Assembly: GCF_050624435.1 (NCBI RefSeq)
Contig: NC_134539.1
Span: 146,478,025 to 146,542,024 of the forward strand
Length of the DNA: 64,000 bases
Direction: 5' to 3'
Source: Tenrec ecaudatus
Taxonomy: Eukaryota > Chordata > Mammalia > Afrosoricida > Tenrecidae
This document shows, piece by piece, positions 47,878 through 59,787 of this stretch. The translations under genes and the position numbers were made by a program. Each line of letters starts with the position of its first letter. Position 1 is the first letter of the stretch. The notes beneath the pieces are model-generated. The model did not search any database and had not been told where the DNA came from. It saw only the letters and a program-made list of their open reading frames with translations.

Positions 47878-48080
47878 CCCAGTTGCTGTGGAATCAATAC
47901 TGACTCATGCTTGCCCCCCAACCTCCCCACACCCTGTCAGACTAGAGGTGCTCTCCTTCGCAGGGTCTTCCATGGTTGAGTGTTTGGAACTAGATTTCCA
48001 GGCCGTTCTTCAGAGACCCTTCTGGTGGGACTCAAACCTCCAGCCTTTATCCACTGAGTGGGTTATGGTCCCCCAGGACT
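47878..48080 (-). repeat. AfroSINE, older subtype
   Basis: Reverse older form: cagttgctgtggaatcaata ctgactcatgc, cttctggtgggactcaaacc tccagcc. Confidence 0.75.
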
Positions 48081-48914
48081 CTTCCCACTGGTCCTCCATG
48101 CCTCTGGTTCTCTAAGGAGAGCATATCGGATACTTCTGGGACTTGATGGATACAAACATGGGCTTTGTATAATTCAGGATAATCCCCTTGTTACGATCCT
48201 TCACTCGATCACATCTGCAAAGACCCTCCACTCCGCGCCCCCCGACCCTGGCAGGTCTCTTTGGGGGACTGCTTTTTAGCTATCACAGACAATGATGAAG
48301 GGACTGTCCTGGGCGTTGGGAGTGAGACCCTCCACTGCCTGGTTGCTCCCGAGATGGACATCCCCACCGCCTCTCTTCCCTACAGCACACACAGCCTCTT
48401 CCCTCCCAGCTCTCACTTCCTATTTCTGCCCACAATCCACATCATTCTCTCCATCACCCTGCTCAGAGCCATCTGTGACCTTCAAAGTCCTTCCCTACCC
48501 TGACGCTACCCCACCCACACTTCCTATTAATCACCAGCCACCCTTGCAGAAGGGGGACTTTGTCCATCACCTTCACTCACAGAGATGGAGCTGGGGCCCT
48601 CAAGAGAGGCGGGAACTTGGCCGCGTCCCAGGGGGATTCCATGGTCAGGCTGGTAACATTCTTCTGAGGATACTGCTCCTTTCACTCTTGATCTCCATCC
48701 TGCGGTCCCCTCAATGGCCCTGTCCTCATCTCCCCTTACTGGCCTCTGACCCACAGCCCTCTCACTGCCTTCACTTCTGTTGTCAGCTGCTCTCTAGTGT
48801 CCCCCCCCCATCCATCCCCTCACCCCGCCAGCTCATGGCGAGCCCATGTACTACAGGAGAGAATGTTGCCCAGTCCTGCTCCACCCTTGTGATGTGTTAT
48901 GGATCGGACTATTG

Positions 48915-49113
48915 GGAGCCTTGCTGGTGTAGTGGTTACGCATCCGGCTGCGATCTTCAAGGTCAGCAGTTTGAAACCACCAGCCACTCTTTGGGAGAGA
49001 AGTGAGGCTTTCTACTTCTGCAGAGTGATAGTCTGGGAAATTCAGAAGCAGGCCTACCCTGTCATATAGGATGGCCACAAGGGGGAATTGACTTGATGAC
49101 AGTGAGCTGTTGC
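48915..49113 (+). repeat. AfroSINE, full length
   Basis: Head ggagccttgctggtgtagtg gttacgcatcc, internal gtcagcagtttgaaaccacc, tail gaattgacttgatgacagtg. Confidence 0.88.
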
Positions 49114-49244
49114 TCTTTTTGGATTGGGTGTTGTGAGTCATGGGGTTTGCATTGGCTGGTATGGGGGAGCAGATTACCAGCCCTTTCTTCCTAGTGTCTC
49201 GCAGTCTGAAAGCTCCATTGAAACGTGCTCAATATCAGCCTCAC

Positions 49245-49392
49245 CACCACCACCCGCTGCCGTGAGTCGATTCCAACTCCACAGTTCTGCATCAGGTTTT
49301 CCAGACGCTGAGTCGTCACGGGAGCAAGCGGCCTCATCACGTGCACACCTCCGCTGGCTGCCCATGAGGTGTCCTGACTAACCCACCCTCCC
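49245..49392 (-). repeat. AfroSINE
   Basis: Reverse copy: gtgagtcgattccaactcca at the left, diverging toward the head. Confidence 0.6.
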
Positions 49393-50469
49393 ACTCGGAA
49401 GGCGGGCATTCTATGGTCCCCAACTTTTCTTATTTATTTGGCTCGGGTTGTCACTGCAGAAATAGCTTCAACGTCTCCCCACAACCTAGGGGCAAAGTCT
49501 ACCCAGTCAGCAAACATGTACTGAGCATCCACTTAGGACTAGCTAGTGGGAAGGGGAGGCACATGGTGGTGCAGATGCAGGCCCTGCCTGAATGCCAGTC
49601 ATCCGGCCACCGCCGGGGCCTGGCCTTCACGCTTCTCACTAGCTTTCCCACCCCACGAACACCCTTTGCTCCCACCGCCCTGTTCAATGAGCCTACTTCT
49701 GCCTGCCCCGGGGATGGTGGGTCTCCACTGAGTGGGCCCCTGAAGGCTGTGTCCCTGTCCCTGCTATGCAGCCTTCCCTGTGCCCCATTCACCCCTGAAC
49801 ATTGTCACCCCCCTCTTCACATATGCCAGCCCTCCTGGCCCTTGACTCTATCCTCTCCAGCCAGTGTCCAGCCCTGCTTTCTGTCCGAGGCTGAAAAAGG
49901 AGACCTGGCAGCTGCCTCTGCAGCCTCTGGAGTAAGTCCCACTCCATCCCCTGCCACCACCACTCCTGCTGCTGCCTGGAAGGTGGGGGCCTGTGAGTGG
50001 GCACCCCAGCTCGGTGCTCCCGACCCAGCCCCTCCAAGGCTAACTCCTTCAGTGCTACACTCCTGGGGAGACACAGCTGTGGCCGAACAGGACCAGCTCA
50101 ATCCCCACAATAGGTTCTGAGAAACTTGCTCCACTGGGGGCTGCCCGCTCTCACCTGGGTTCTTGGGACACCAGGGGGGGCCTCCCTAGGAATACCATGC
50201 GGCCTCTCACAGGAGCACTCCTGAAGTTAGACTGGGCCTGGCCTTTTGTTTGGATCCAAAGAACCCGGCCAGCCGGACAGAACAGATTCCTGACATCTCC
50301 TAAGCATTTTGACTTATTTCATTGCCTGCAAACTCCGCAGAGACTTGTGGGCAGGTGCCTTCCAGTCAGTTCTGGCAGAAAGACCCTCATGCAACCGAAG
50401 GAAACACTACCCAGGCCCGTGCCCGCCCCACAAGTGCCACGTTTGAGCTCATTGGTACAGGCACTGCGT

Positions 50470-51800
50470 CCGTCCACCAAAGCGGCCTTCTTTCACGCTG
50501 GCCATCACTGTGACCAAGCGTGAGTAAAATGTCCCTCCTGGTAACCTGGCCAAAGTCCATGAGCCAAGGTCTCAGCCTCCTAGCTTCTAAAGAACATCCT
50601 GGCTGTACTTCTTCGAAGACACACTGGTTAGTCCTTCTGGCAGGCCCTGATATTTTCAGTATTCCTTATCTAAATGAGTCAAATGCATCCAGTCTTCCCT
50701 GGTCTGCCTTAGGCTCTCGCATAGGTATGAGATGATTGAAAAGACCACGCACTGCTCAAAGGGACCTTTGTGCTTTGGAGCCCTAAGAGAGAGCATTTGG
50801 AGTATTTCCCCAACGCAACAGAAGCCGTTTCACTCCCTGAACGCCCTTTTCATAGGTGTCGCTTCGGAATCCCAGTAAAATTATGTCCCTGACAACTTCA
50901 CTATTTTCGGTTTATTATGATGTTGTTTATTGATCAGGTGTGAGGATTTCTGGTTTCTTCATGTTAAGATAGGGGAGAAGGACAAAGCTTTCCACTTCAG
51001 TAAAGAGTTCAAATCTGCGAAACCCACAAGGGCAGTTCTACCCTGTCCTAGAGGGTCCTGATGCGTCAGCCTGGACTCGATGGCAGGGAGTTTGGTACCT
51101 AATGTGAAGCTGTCATCTGTGATCATCAGTGCTGTGGGTCTGCTTCCCTTCAACAGGCAAGGTCCTGTCCCCTATCTGCATCTCACAAGTTGTTGATGAG
51201 TCTTCTCTAGGCCTGGTGCCACGTTCTTCTTCGTCTTATAGTCCTGCTTCTCTGAGGATATGCTCAGCGTATGGTGAAAACACGCAACCTTGATGAAAAC
51301 TTTTCCTGACTTGAAACCACGCAGTAGCATCCCCTCGTTCTGTTCAAATGACTGGCTGCCTCTGGTCTACCCAGAGGTTCTGCACACGATCCTTTGCTCA
51401 GTCAGTTAAACCCAAGCATTCTCTGCTTTCAGCCAAGATCCATCTCACATCGCCAACGATAGTCTTCATCCACCTCTTCTGAATCTACTACCTTGAATTT
51501 CGGACCACTTTCTGTCAATGTACTGCTGCAACCACGTCTCCAAGTACCTTCAGCAAAATTTTACTTGTGTGTGATAGTGGTACGATTTGACGATTTCTGC
51601 GTTCTGTTGGGTCGCCTTTCTTTAGATCATGCACAAATATGGATCTCTTCCAATCGGTAAGTCAGATAGCTGTCTTCCAAATCTCTCGCCATAGACTGGT
51701 GACTGCTCCTCCCGTTGCATTGGCTGAAACGTCTTAATGGTACTGCATCACTTATTGAGACTTGGTTTTCAACAATTGGACTTCTTCCTTCTCTGCCATC
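50470..51800 (-). pseudogene. RTE LINE ORF2 remnant
   Basis: The longest RTE copy here, antisense. Landmarks from its 3' to 5' side: catcctggctgtacttcttc, tgttgtttattgatcaggtg, tatgctcagcgtatggtgaa, ttctctgctttcagccaaga, atatggatctcttccaatcg. It covers much of the reverse-transcriptase domain but is full of stops and small deletions. A + strand SINE tail (50981-51101) interrupts it. Confidence 0.85.
50981..51101 (+). repeat. AfroSINE 3' half inside RTE
   Basis: cacttcagtaaagagttcaa, aacccacaagggcagttcta, tggactcgatggcagggagt. Confidence 0.8.
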
Positions 51801-52682
51801 GGTTCGTACCCGTGTGACTTCTTGCTATGGCACCTGATGGTAATTGCTCTCAGTCCTGTGTGCCAGGAGTTTAAGGAGAGCCCAACAAGGGTGATCTGTC
51901 TCTGTTGGCACAGCAACAACAAGGTGGCACTTCCACGCCTCTGTCTGTCCTCTCGTTACTTCCTCTCAGAAGTGTGGGGACTGGCTGGAAAATTCCACCC
52001 AGGGCCCTAAGTCTGACTTACACCTGGTTCTCTGCAGAGCTCCGGGACCTCCCCAACTCTAAGTGGCCCCACCAGCAGGGAGGCCGGCTTTTTAGGTGAT
52101 GGCTCTGGGCTCCAAGGGGAAATGGGCAATTTGTAGGAGTTGGTGAAAGCATTGGCCTGACGCTGAGACCAGTCCCTTCTGTCTCATTCTATCATTTTAA
52201 CCAGCCCAGATCCAGGGGAGAGGGATGCCTGGGTTACTGAGCCCCACCAGGGCCACCGAGCAGTCCATACAGACCTCAGAGCCATCTCAGGTTCCCTCCC
52301 TGAGCACCACAATGGAGTGAGCCTCGCAGTTGAGTGAGTCACACGGGAACATCCGGGTTTCCCAGTACATACATACTCATGGGGCCCGTGAGGGCCACGG
52401 GCCACCAGACTGGTTACAAATTGGCTTCTCAAGCCTGTGGGTTTGAGCTTGCTTGACTTTGCATGTTGAGCCCTCTGAGGACAACGATTCAATAACACGG
52501 CATTGGGGCTTGTCTCAACTGGACCACTCGCTTCCAAGGGCGCTTGGACAGGATGGGGCTGGCCAGTTCTTAAGGGCTCATCCCGCAGGTTCATGTTTTC
52601 TCTTCCAGGATTTCTGATGCTGTCAATCGCACTCCCCATTTTTTCGGGCGTAAGAGCTGAGGACTAGAAAGAGACATTTATT

Positions 52683-52864
52683 GAGTCCCTACAGGGTTCA
52701 AATAGTGAATGCCCTTGGCTGCTACCTGAAAGGCTGGGAGTTCAAGTTCAGCCAGAAGTTCTTCCAAGGAAAGGCCCGGTAATGGATTTCCCAAAAGTCA
52801 GCCATTGAACGCCCAGTGGAGCCCAGTGCTACTCTAACATGCCTGAGGTCACCGTGAATCGGGA
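52683..52864 (+). repeat. AfroSINE, older subtype
   Basis: ctgggagttcaagttcagcc, aaaagtcagccattgaacgc, caccgtgaatcggga. Confidence 0.75.
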
Positions 52865-52931
52865 CGATTCCCCGGCCGCAGGGGGTGTTTGTTTTTCCAT
52901 GGCATTAATTGAGTCTCTAACATATATTTAT

Positions 52932-53090
52932 GAGGCCTGGTGGTGCTGTGAGTTCAGCATTGGGTCGGTGGTTCAAATCCACCAGCCTCTCCTTGGGAGA
53001 AAGCTGAGGCTGTCTGCTTCTGTAGAACTTGACAGCCTTGGAAACCCTAAAAAGAAATTCTACTGTCTTACAGAGTTTCTCAGGAGCTCT
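52932..53090 (+). repeat. AfroSINE, first of a tandem pair
   Basis: gaggcctggtggtgctgtga, ggtggttcaaatccaccagc. It breaks off where the next copy begins. Confidence 0.8.
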
Positions 53091-53091
53091 A

Positions 53092-53290
53092 GTGGCGCAG
53101 TGGTTAGGGTGTTGGGCTGCGATCTTCATGGTCAACAGTTCGAAATCACCAGCAGCTCTGCAGGAGAAAGACTGGGTTTTCTACTCCTGTAAAGTTACAG
53201 ACTTTTTTTTTGGTGGTGGTAGTTTATGGTGTTGCTGTTCGTTGAAATTGACTTGGGGGCAATGGGCTCGGTTTGTTCGTTTGCTTGTTT
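53092..53290 (+). repeat. AfroSINE, second of a tandem pair
   Basis: aggagctctagtggcgcagt, gttcgaaatcaccagcagct, tail gaaattgacttgggggcaat. Same orientation as its neighbour. Confidence 0.85.
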
Positions 53291-53460
53291 CTGGTAATAC
53301 AGAGTGACAGCAACCCTCTCTGGCTGAGCTGCAGTGGTAAAGACATCGACTTCACAGGCCTGAGTCCTCTCCACGCCCCCACAGCGTGTGAGTGTCGTGG
53401 GGAGCATGTGTACCCATCCTCCAGACCCAGAGGTCCAGCGAGAAAAGCTTTCTTTGTTTT

Positions 53461-53938
53461 CTTTTTTTAATTAATCATTTTATTGGGGGGCTCTTATGAA
53501 TCTTATAACAATCCATCATTCAATAGTATTTTTAAAAATCATTTTATTGGAGGCTTGTACAACTCTTATCACAAGCCATACATTGGGTTGAATCAGGCGT
53601 GTTTGTACATATGTTGCCCTCATTCTTTTCTAGGCATTTACTTTCCATCGAACCCTTGGTATCAGCTCTTTTTTATTTCTCCCCTCCCCTCCCTTCACAA
53701 CCCCAATAAATTGAACATTGCTATTAGTTTCATCTCTCTTCCCCCTGTAGAGGGCTGTATGGTTATGCGTCGATCATTGCGATCGATTTCCATTCAATAG
53801 TATTAAGCACCCTTGGACGTAGGTTGCCAACAACATTTCCCAAACAATGTCTTTCTACTGGGGTCCTTGGTCTCAGCTCCTCTTTTTTTTTTTTTTTGTC
53901 CCCTCCCTCCCTGCCCTCCCACCGGTGCGAAGAGCTTT
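53461..53938 (-). mobile_element. LINE-like 3' end, outer copy split by a younger relative
   Basis: Parts 53461-53517 (atcattttattggggggctc) and 53805-53938 (aagcacccttggacgtaggt) are collinear in related copies. The break contains the insertion at 53531-53791. Confidence 0.85.
53518..53804 (-). mobile_element. LINE-like insertion with perfect 13-bp target duplication
   Basis: Body 53531-53791, flanked by attcaatagtatt at 53518-53530 and 53792-53804. It belongs to the same family as its host (atcattttattggaggcttg) and is 5'-truncated. Confidence 0.92.
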
Positions 53939-54248
53939 CAATCTTAGCAAACACGTCTGACAATTCAGAAAACAAAACTCAAGGAGACTCCCGATAAGAA
54001 ATCCAAACACGAAGGAGGAAGAAGCGGCCGCTCCTGAGAGGAAGCAGCGTCAGTCATCCCGCCTCCCCCCCTTCCCCCGCTTGTGCGCTTGTGCTGTGGG
54101 AGCAGGGAACGTGCTGGGATCGCCCTTGAAAACGGTCTGCCCCGCTCTCTGCACCGGCTCCGGGGTCAATCGAGGCGTGTGTTGGGACAGGCTGCAGGAG
54201 GTCCTCTATGCCCTGAAGTCACCCTTCTTTTCTGTCCCACAGGGACAC

Positions 54249-54285
54249 CGGGAGTCGCAATCCACGCGATGGCAGTGAGTTTGGA
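54249..54285 (+). repeat. AfroSINE tail fragment
   Basis: ccgggagtcgcaatccacgc gatggcagtgagtttgg only. Confidence 0.6.
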
Positions 54286-54300
54286 GAGCCCCTGCAGAAA

Positions 54301-54474
54301 GGAGCCCTGGTGGGGAAGCCATTAAAGAACACGACTGCCTACCGGAAGGTTGGTGGTTTGAACCCACCAACTGCTCCATGGGAGAAAGATGTGCCAGACG
54401 GCATCCAAGATGACAGCCAAGGAGGGAGTTCCACTTGGTCCTATTGGGAATTGCCTCGATGGCACCCAACAGTA
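54301..54474 (+). repeat. AfroSINE
   Basis: Head ggagccctggtggggaagcc, ggtggtttgaacccaccaac, tail gaattgcctcgatggcaccc aacag. Confidence 0.8.
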
Positions 54475-54789
54475 ATATGTGTACATTTAAACACACACAC
54501 CTGTGTGTGTGATCTCTAAATCATCCACTGGCCCGTCCCAGGTCCAGGGAGTGAAGGAAGCCACCTCCTGTGACTCATGCCAACATGCGCGCATTTCCAT
54601 AATGAGAACCTGTGACCAACATGTCCAACCACGAGGACCCATCACACGTCTTTGTCGTGAGCACCCGGTGCTTTGCAGCTGACAGCGTGCTAAGACGTCA
54701 GAGCGCTGTCCCCACCCCCGACCTGCGGTTCCCCCGGTGGCCCTGCCTTGTGACGCCGCCGAGGAGGTGTGTGGTAAAGGAGCTTTCTT

Positions 54790-54930
54790 GTGGTGTTGGA
54801 TCTTCTCAAAAACCCTGCAGGTAGAAGTTCTGACTGGCCCATTTTGTGGATAACCACACGGGAGTCTCAGAGGGTTAACGTTTCTGGGCCAGGATGGTGC
54901 ATCAAGAAAATGGGGCTTCAACTTGAACCC
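54790..54930 (+). repeat. MIR-like fragment
   Basis: cccattttgtggataaccac, gagtctcagagggttaacgt, resembling the MIR core. Confidence 0.45.
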
Positions 54931-55513
54931 CAAGTCCACTGGGGATAGAGTCTTTGTGTCCCCACACTGGTGGCCAGGCCAGAGCCTCTGGAATACTGTG
55001 AAATAGGTCGGTTTCTACAGAGCCCCTGGTCCAACCAAATCACAATGACCAGCAGGGCCTCTTCTCAGGGAGTCCAGTAGGTGCCTGAGGGGCTGACCCA
55101 GGCCACTGAGCACCTCTGAAAGAACAGTGACCCAGAAGCGCCAGGAGAGCTTCCAGGAGCAGGGCACGCGGGGTGTCAGATGGCAGGACGATAGTCCTGA
55201 CAAACGGGCTGTGTTTTGTGACTTTGTGCCCCGGGACATGCTGCTCCCTCAGCCAAGACCGTCCTGCCCCGGCTTGTTGGACTGGTCAGCCCAAACGCTT
55301 TTTTTTCCCCTTTCCTTCTCTGTCTCTCTGCAATGGAAAGATCATTATTGTTTAAAACATAATAGAGTCTTTTGTAAAAACAAAAACAACGCATTTTTCA
55401 AAAGGAAGATTCAACCTTCTCCCACCCGGCCCCGGCGGAGCGAACTTCAAGCAACATTAGTTCAGAAAATAGAATCATGCTGTGTCCTGGGAATCTTCAG
55501 CTTGACTTACTCT

Positions 55514-55655
55514 AAGCGCTGGACTACTGACGACAAGGTGGGCCTTGGGAACCTGCCAGCTGCTCTGGGGGAGAAGGCGGGCACCCCAGGAGGGGCTGGG
55601 GGCAGGTCTACTGGGTTCTATGGGGTCGCTGAGCTGGAATGGATGGCAGACAACA
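55514..55655 (+). repeat. AfroSINE, head-truncated
   Basis: ggaacctgccagctgctctg ggggagaagg, tatggggtcgctgagctgga. Confidence 0.7.
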
Positions 55656-55667
55656 ACCCACATACTG

Positions 55668-55882
55668 AGGGAAGTTCTGGGTGGGGCAAACTGTTAAACA
55701 CACTCATCTACAAGCTGAGAGGTTGGGAGTTCAGGTCCACCCAGAGATGCCTTGGACAAGTGACCTGGGGATGGACTTGGCGATGAATCAGCCACTGAAC
55801 ACCCCATGGGGAGCAGTGTCACTCCGACACACGGAGCTGCCATGAGTCAGAATCAACTCCAAAGGGACTGGGTTGCTGGTTT
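55668..55882 (+). repeat. AfroSINE, older subtype
   Basis: ggttgggagttcaggtccac ccagagatgcc, ctgccatgagtcagaatcaa. Confidence 0.8.
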
Positions 55883-55884
55883 AC

Positions 55885-56055
55885 GGAACCAAACCAAACT
55901 CACTGCCCTTGAGTGTCTGCTGACGCACGGTGCCCGTCGGACAATGTAGAGCCGCCCCCGGTGGGTTTCTGAGACTGAAAGCCTCATTTCTGCTTTGGAG
56001 CAGCTGTTGCTTTCAAACTGCTGACCTTGTGGTCTGAAGCCCAACGCATAACCCC
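55885..56055 (-). repeat. AfroSINE
   Basis: aaaccaaactcactgccctt at the tail end, gaagcccaacgcataacc toward the head. Confidence 0.8.
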
Positions 56056-56099
56056 CCCCACCCCCAACCAGGCCTGATTTTAACACATAGCTATCAGTG

Positions 56100-56332
56100 C
56101 GGTGTGGGGGTGACGCGTCGGGCTGCAGGCCACGAGGTCAGCAGTTGGACAACACCAGCCTCTCTGAGGGAGAAAGATGAGGCTTCCCATCCCTGTAAAG
56201 TCTTAGAAACCCACAGAGGCAGCTCTGCCCTGCCCGACAGAGGCGCTGTCTGCTCCATAAAGATTGTGCCCGGGAAAACCTCTATGGGAAATAGCTGAGT
56301 CGGGATGGACTTGGTCGCAGTGGGTTTGGACT
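56100..56332 (+). repeat. AfroSINE with internal insertion
   Basis: gtgacgcgtcgggctgcagg, agaaagatgaggcttcccat, tail gagtcgggatggacttggtc. About 40 extra bases sit before the tail (56240-56285). Confidence 0.75.
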
Positions 56333-57162
56333 TCCTCTTCCCATTTCCTGCACCACTCTGGCCACTTTCTTTCTTTGTTTTTTCACTTGCCACTTTCTAT
56401 CATTACTTGCCCTCCTTCAAAGGGCTGCTGGTCCCTCCCGGCCTCATGGACTCTCTCTTTAAGTCTGCAACTGCTGGGAGTCACAGATGTTTGGTTGTAG
56501 GCTGACTTGGGATGTGAGTTTGAGGTGTGGCATCCATGGCTCCTGGGTCTTGCAGCTCCTCCCACCCCCCGTCCCCCCAGATAGAACTCTGTATGTGGCC
56601 CAGCCTGGTCAAACCCAAGATGTCCACTTGTGGGGAAGAAGCCTTGAGGGACGTACAGGGGCAAGGAGGTGTGCCCAGCTTCAGCTGGGAAGCCCTGGGC
56701 AGCCCTGCTGGCGGGCGTCCACGTCTGTCCACCGGCTGGCTCCCTGAGGCCACCTGGCCAGAAGGAAGTTGGCTTCTTGGGGCAGCGGCCATCTCCTCCC
56801 CTGCAGCGTCAGAGCGGATGCGGGGTGTCTTCAGTGTTTCCATCAGGGTCACTGAGTGCGTGGGTCGCCCTGCGGTGTTCGCTTCGTGCGGCGACATTTC
56901 CTCTTTCATTTGTGTGTTGAATCCAGGCGTGTCCCTCCCCTTGGGGGCTGTAAAAGGGGAAGGAGGAAGGAAAACTGAAAACTTCAGGCTGAGCTGCAGC
57001 TCAGGAGATCATGCTGTCACACACACCGGACAAATCATGGCCTCCTCCCGTGGTCAGACACCACCTGACCCGCCGGGCTTTTCCCTACCCGCATGCAAAT
57101 GGCCCAGCCTAAATGCCGCAGCGGGTCCTTGCACCCCTGGCTCCTGTGGTAAAGAAGGCATC

Positions 57163-57312
57163 AGGTGAAGCCCTCTTGGCTGCGAGCCAAAAGGTCAGTG
57201 GTTAGACCCTACCAGCTGCGTGGCATTCGGTGTGCTTTCGTAAAAGAGTACAGCCCTGCAAAGCCCACGGGGGCGATTCTGTGTTTACTAGGATCGGGAT
57301 CAAGTCACCAAC
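57163..57312 (+). repeat. AfroSINE, diverged
   Basis: aagccctcttggctgcgagc caaaaggtcag, gcccacgggggcgattctgt. Confidence 0.6.
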
Positions 57313-58573
57313 AGTGGGTATGTAAAATTTGTATAATTTTTTCCCTACATCTGTGCCTATATGTGTGACGTGTGTGTTACAAATATATGTAGATACATAA
57401 TCGGTTTATGATCGCTTTTGGAAACTGCCTGAGGCATAGAAAAAAAGTCGCCTGACAAGACATCAAAGAGCTGCAAAAGAAGCCACAAGACCAAGGACCT
57501 TAGTGACGGCTTAGCAATTTGGAGCATGATTGATGATAAGCATCTATTTGCTGCACTAAGTCAAAGCAGAACTGTAACATTTTGTTTGTTCCCGGAAACA
57601 GTCACTAAAGTCACAAATCATAAATAATAAAAGGCATAAGGGGGAAACAATCCTCTTTTAAGTTAATGGACTCAGAGATGTCTTGCTTTTCATTTTGGCT
57701 AATGGCTTCTCTCCCAAGGCATAGCTGGAGTTGGCCCATTACAGGCAAAATCTAGCCTCGGTTTCCAGGCAAGACAGGGTCCAAGAGATCACTTAAAAGT
57801 TGGTGGTTTGGAATGCAGACGCAGGCTGGCTTCTCCGGGTGCTGGCCCAGCGCTCCTCCCCCTCCCACAGTTCCTGAGCCCAGTGTTTGGGGTCATGGAG
57901 CTCTGTGGGGCTGGAGGCCCAGGACAGTCAGCTCTGACTCCTCTGCGTGCAGACTCCATTCTGAGCACAACTGAAGGAGAACTTACGTTTCCTTCTTGCA
58001 CCTCCTTTTTGGCTTCCAGATCCTAGAGTCCCCCGTCTCCTGGCTTGTAGCACCCACTCACAACCTGCCTTACATCCCTGGGCTGCTCTTCCACCACAGA
58101 ACTTCAGGACCAGAGTGGCTGGGTTCAGAATTTGCACACCCTCAGCCTCCTTATGGCACTGGGCTTCCAAATCACTGGCACCGTTGCAAGAAAATGTTTC
58201 CTTGGAGGAAAGGTCACAGCCCCAGAGAAAGAGCTTCCAGTTACAACTTTACAGCAAGTCTTGAAATTACGTTTGGAGAACCTGGTGCTGCTCGAGCATG
58301 CGGGTGATGTGTCAGTACTCTCCACTAGAACCTCCGAGGACACACAGAGCAGATGCCGTGTTAGCCGCAGGATGGAAGCACTGGTTCAGGCCAGCGTGAT
58401 GGGCCCTGTCACAGAACAATGGATTCTGGGATTCCAAGATCAGGAAAGCAGATAGTGGTGTGAGGGGCTGAGTTCAGTGGGAAAAGACTGAACACGTATA
58501 AAATGACACTCTTCTAAGGAACTTCAGCTAGGTAAAGACAAGAACAAGACAAGTGCTGGCGTCATCAGGAAAC

Positions 58574-58574
58574 T

Positions 58575-58658
<84 letters not shown>
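58574..58658. repeat. (TG)n(AG)n compound microsatellite
   Basis: Thirteen TG units pass directly into about thirty AG units with one interruption near 58630. Confidence 0.95.
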
Positions 58659-58969
58659 ACATGGAGAGGGCCTTAGGATGAGGAAAAACCAGTCTGCTAA
58701 AACAGCTTGGACTTCCTACAGAGTTGCTTGTGGAGGGGTGGGGCAGTGGCTTAGAGATAACATCTTTTTTGTTGTTGTTGCAGAATTGCAGATTTCTGAA
58801 GGAAGATTGGACGGGTTGAGAGGACGGAAGTGATATCCAAGGGACAAAGCTGGTCACCTTTGGCGAGGTCGTGATAAAGAAACCAGAGAAAAAGTGATGG
58901 TTAGAGGGGGGAAAAGGTTTATCCTCAGATAGGGCTTCCCCAGGATTCCTTTGGGAGACAAGACAGATG

Positions 58970-59040
58970 GGGGCTTACTACTCCTGTAAAGAGCTGTCTC
59001 AGAAACACCCGAGGACAGTTCTACCCTGCCCTCGAGGGCA
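58970..59040 (+). repeat. AfroSINE fragment
   Basis: ttactactcctgtaaagagc, aggacagttctaccctgccc only. Confidence 0.65.
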
Positions 59041-59503
59041 TGGAGTGCGTGGGGGAGGACAGGGCTCCCTTGCAGGAGGATGGAGCGCCTGGGGGACACC
59101 AGGGGCTGGCAGTACAGATCTGCAGGTCGTTGCCAGCACTGGGGGGCGGGCACCAGCTTGTCCTGCCATCTGCGGAGTGCTGGGATGTAAGAGGGGGGCA
59201 ACGGGGTGCCCACACTCGGATGCACTCTGGACCACAGCCCGGTCCTCTCCTAGCAGAGCCTTGGCTACCTCGCCGCCTCCTCCACCTGCGCCCGCCGAGC
59301 GCCGGGAAAGCCCCGCGCTGACGTCACCCGGCGGCGCGCCCAACGTCGCGTCACCCCGCGGCGACGCGCAGCTGTCCTGGGGCGAGCGGCTCCCATTAGC
59401 CACGCCCCGGGCGCGCCGCCAGCCCGCGGCCCGCCTGCCCGCCCGCCCACCGCGGCCTCCGTTGCCCAATAGGCGCTCCGAGGCCGTCGGTCTTTTTCGT
59501 GAC

Positions 59504-59695
59504 GGAGCCTCGTGGCGCAGTGGTTACGGCGCCAGGCTGCTGACGCAGAGGTGGACGGTTCAAACCCACTCGTGGGCCGGGGACGGGGCGGGAGAGAAAA
59601 CCGTGGGCAGTCAGCTCTGGGGAAACCTGAGGGGCAGTTCTACCCTGCACCCGCCCCCCGCCCCCCATAGGGGCACCGTAGTCGGGGCCGACTCC
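59504..59695 (+). repeat. AfroSINE within the CpG island
   Basis: Head ggagcctcgtggcgcagtgg ttacggcgcc, B box ggttcaaaccc, tail caccgtagtcggggccgact. It is unusually rich in CpG compared with other copies. Confidence 0.88.
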
Positions 59696-59732
59696 CCCGC
59701 GGAAGGAGACGGTCAACACCTTTCTCCCGCCG

Positions 59733-59787
59733 CTGCCGCTGGTGGACTGCCAGCCGTGCGCTTTGGCCACTGCGCCACCAGGGCTCG
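59733..59787 (-). repeat. AfroSINE head fragment within the CpG island
   Basis: ctttggccactgcgccacca gggctcg is the reverse of the SINE head, opposite in orientation to the copy just upstream. Confidence 0.7.

Larger units (their letters stand above)
44886..59264. other. GNA13-AMZ2 intergenic region
   Basis: About 14 kb between the inferred GNA13 polyadenylation site and the AMZ2 CpG island. It contains SINEs, an RTE copy, nested LINE-like tails and simple repeats listed separately. No gene is recognised at 48090-48910 (pyrimidine-rich, perhaps old L2), 49400-50460, 51800-52680, 54480-55500, 56340-57160 or 57320-58960. Open frames of 200 or more codons in this interval run through SINEs and show no protein family that I know. 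Confidence 0.7.

Noticed and set aside
48292..49005. 237-codon open frame
   Set aside because: Low-complexity proline and serine-rich translation of pyrimidine-rich DNA, running into the AfroSINE at 48915. No conserved domain is visible.
49413..50120. 235-codon open frame
   Set aside because: Composition follows C-rich, possibly old L2-derived DNA; no family match and no splice support.
55127..55786. 219-codon open frame
   Set aside because: Its second half is translated from two AfroSINEs (55514-55882).
58132..58455. 107-codon open frame in single-copy-looking sequence
   Set aside because: The translation does not resemble any family that I know and lacks neighbouring exons. Left as unexplained noncoding sequence.
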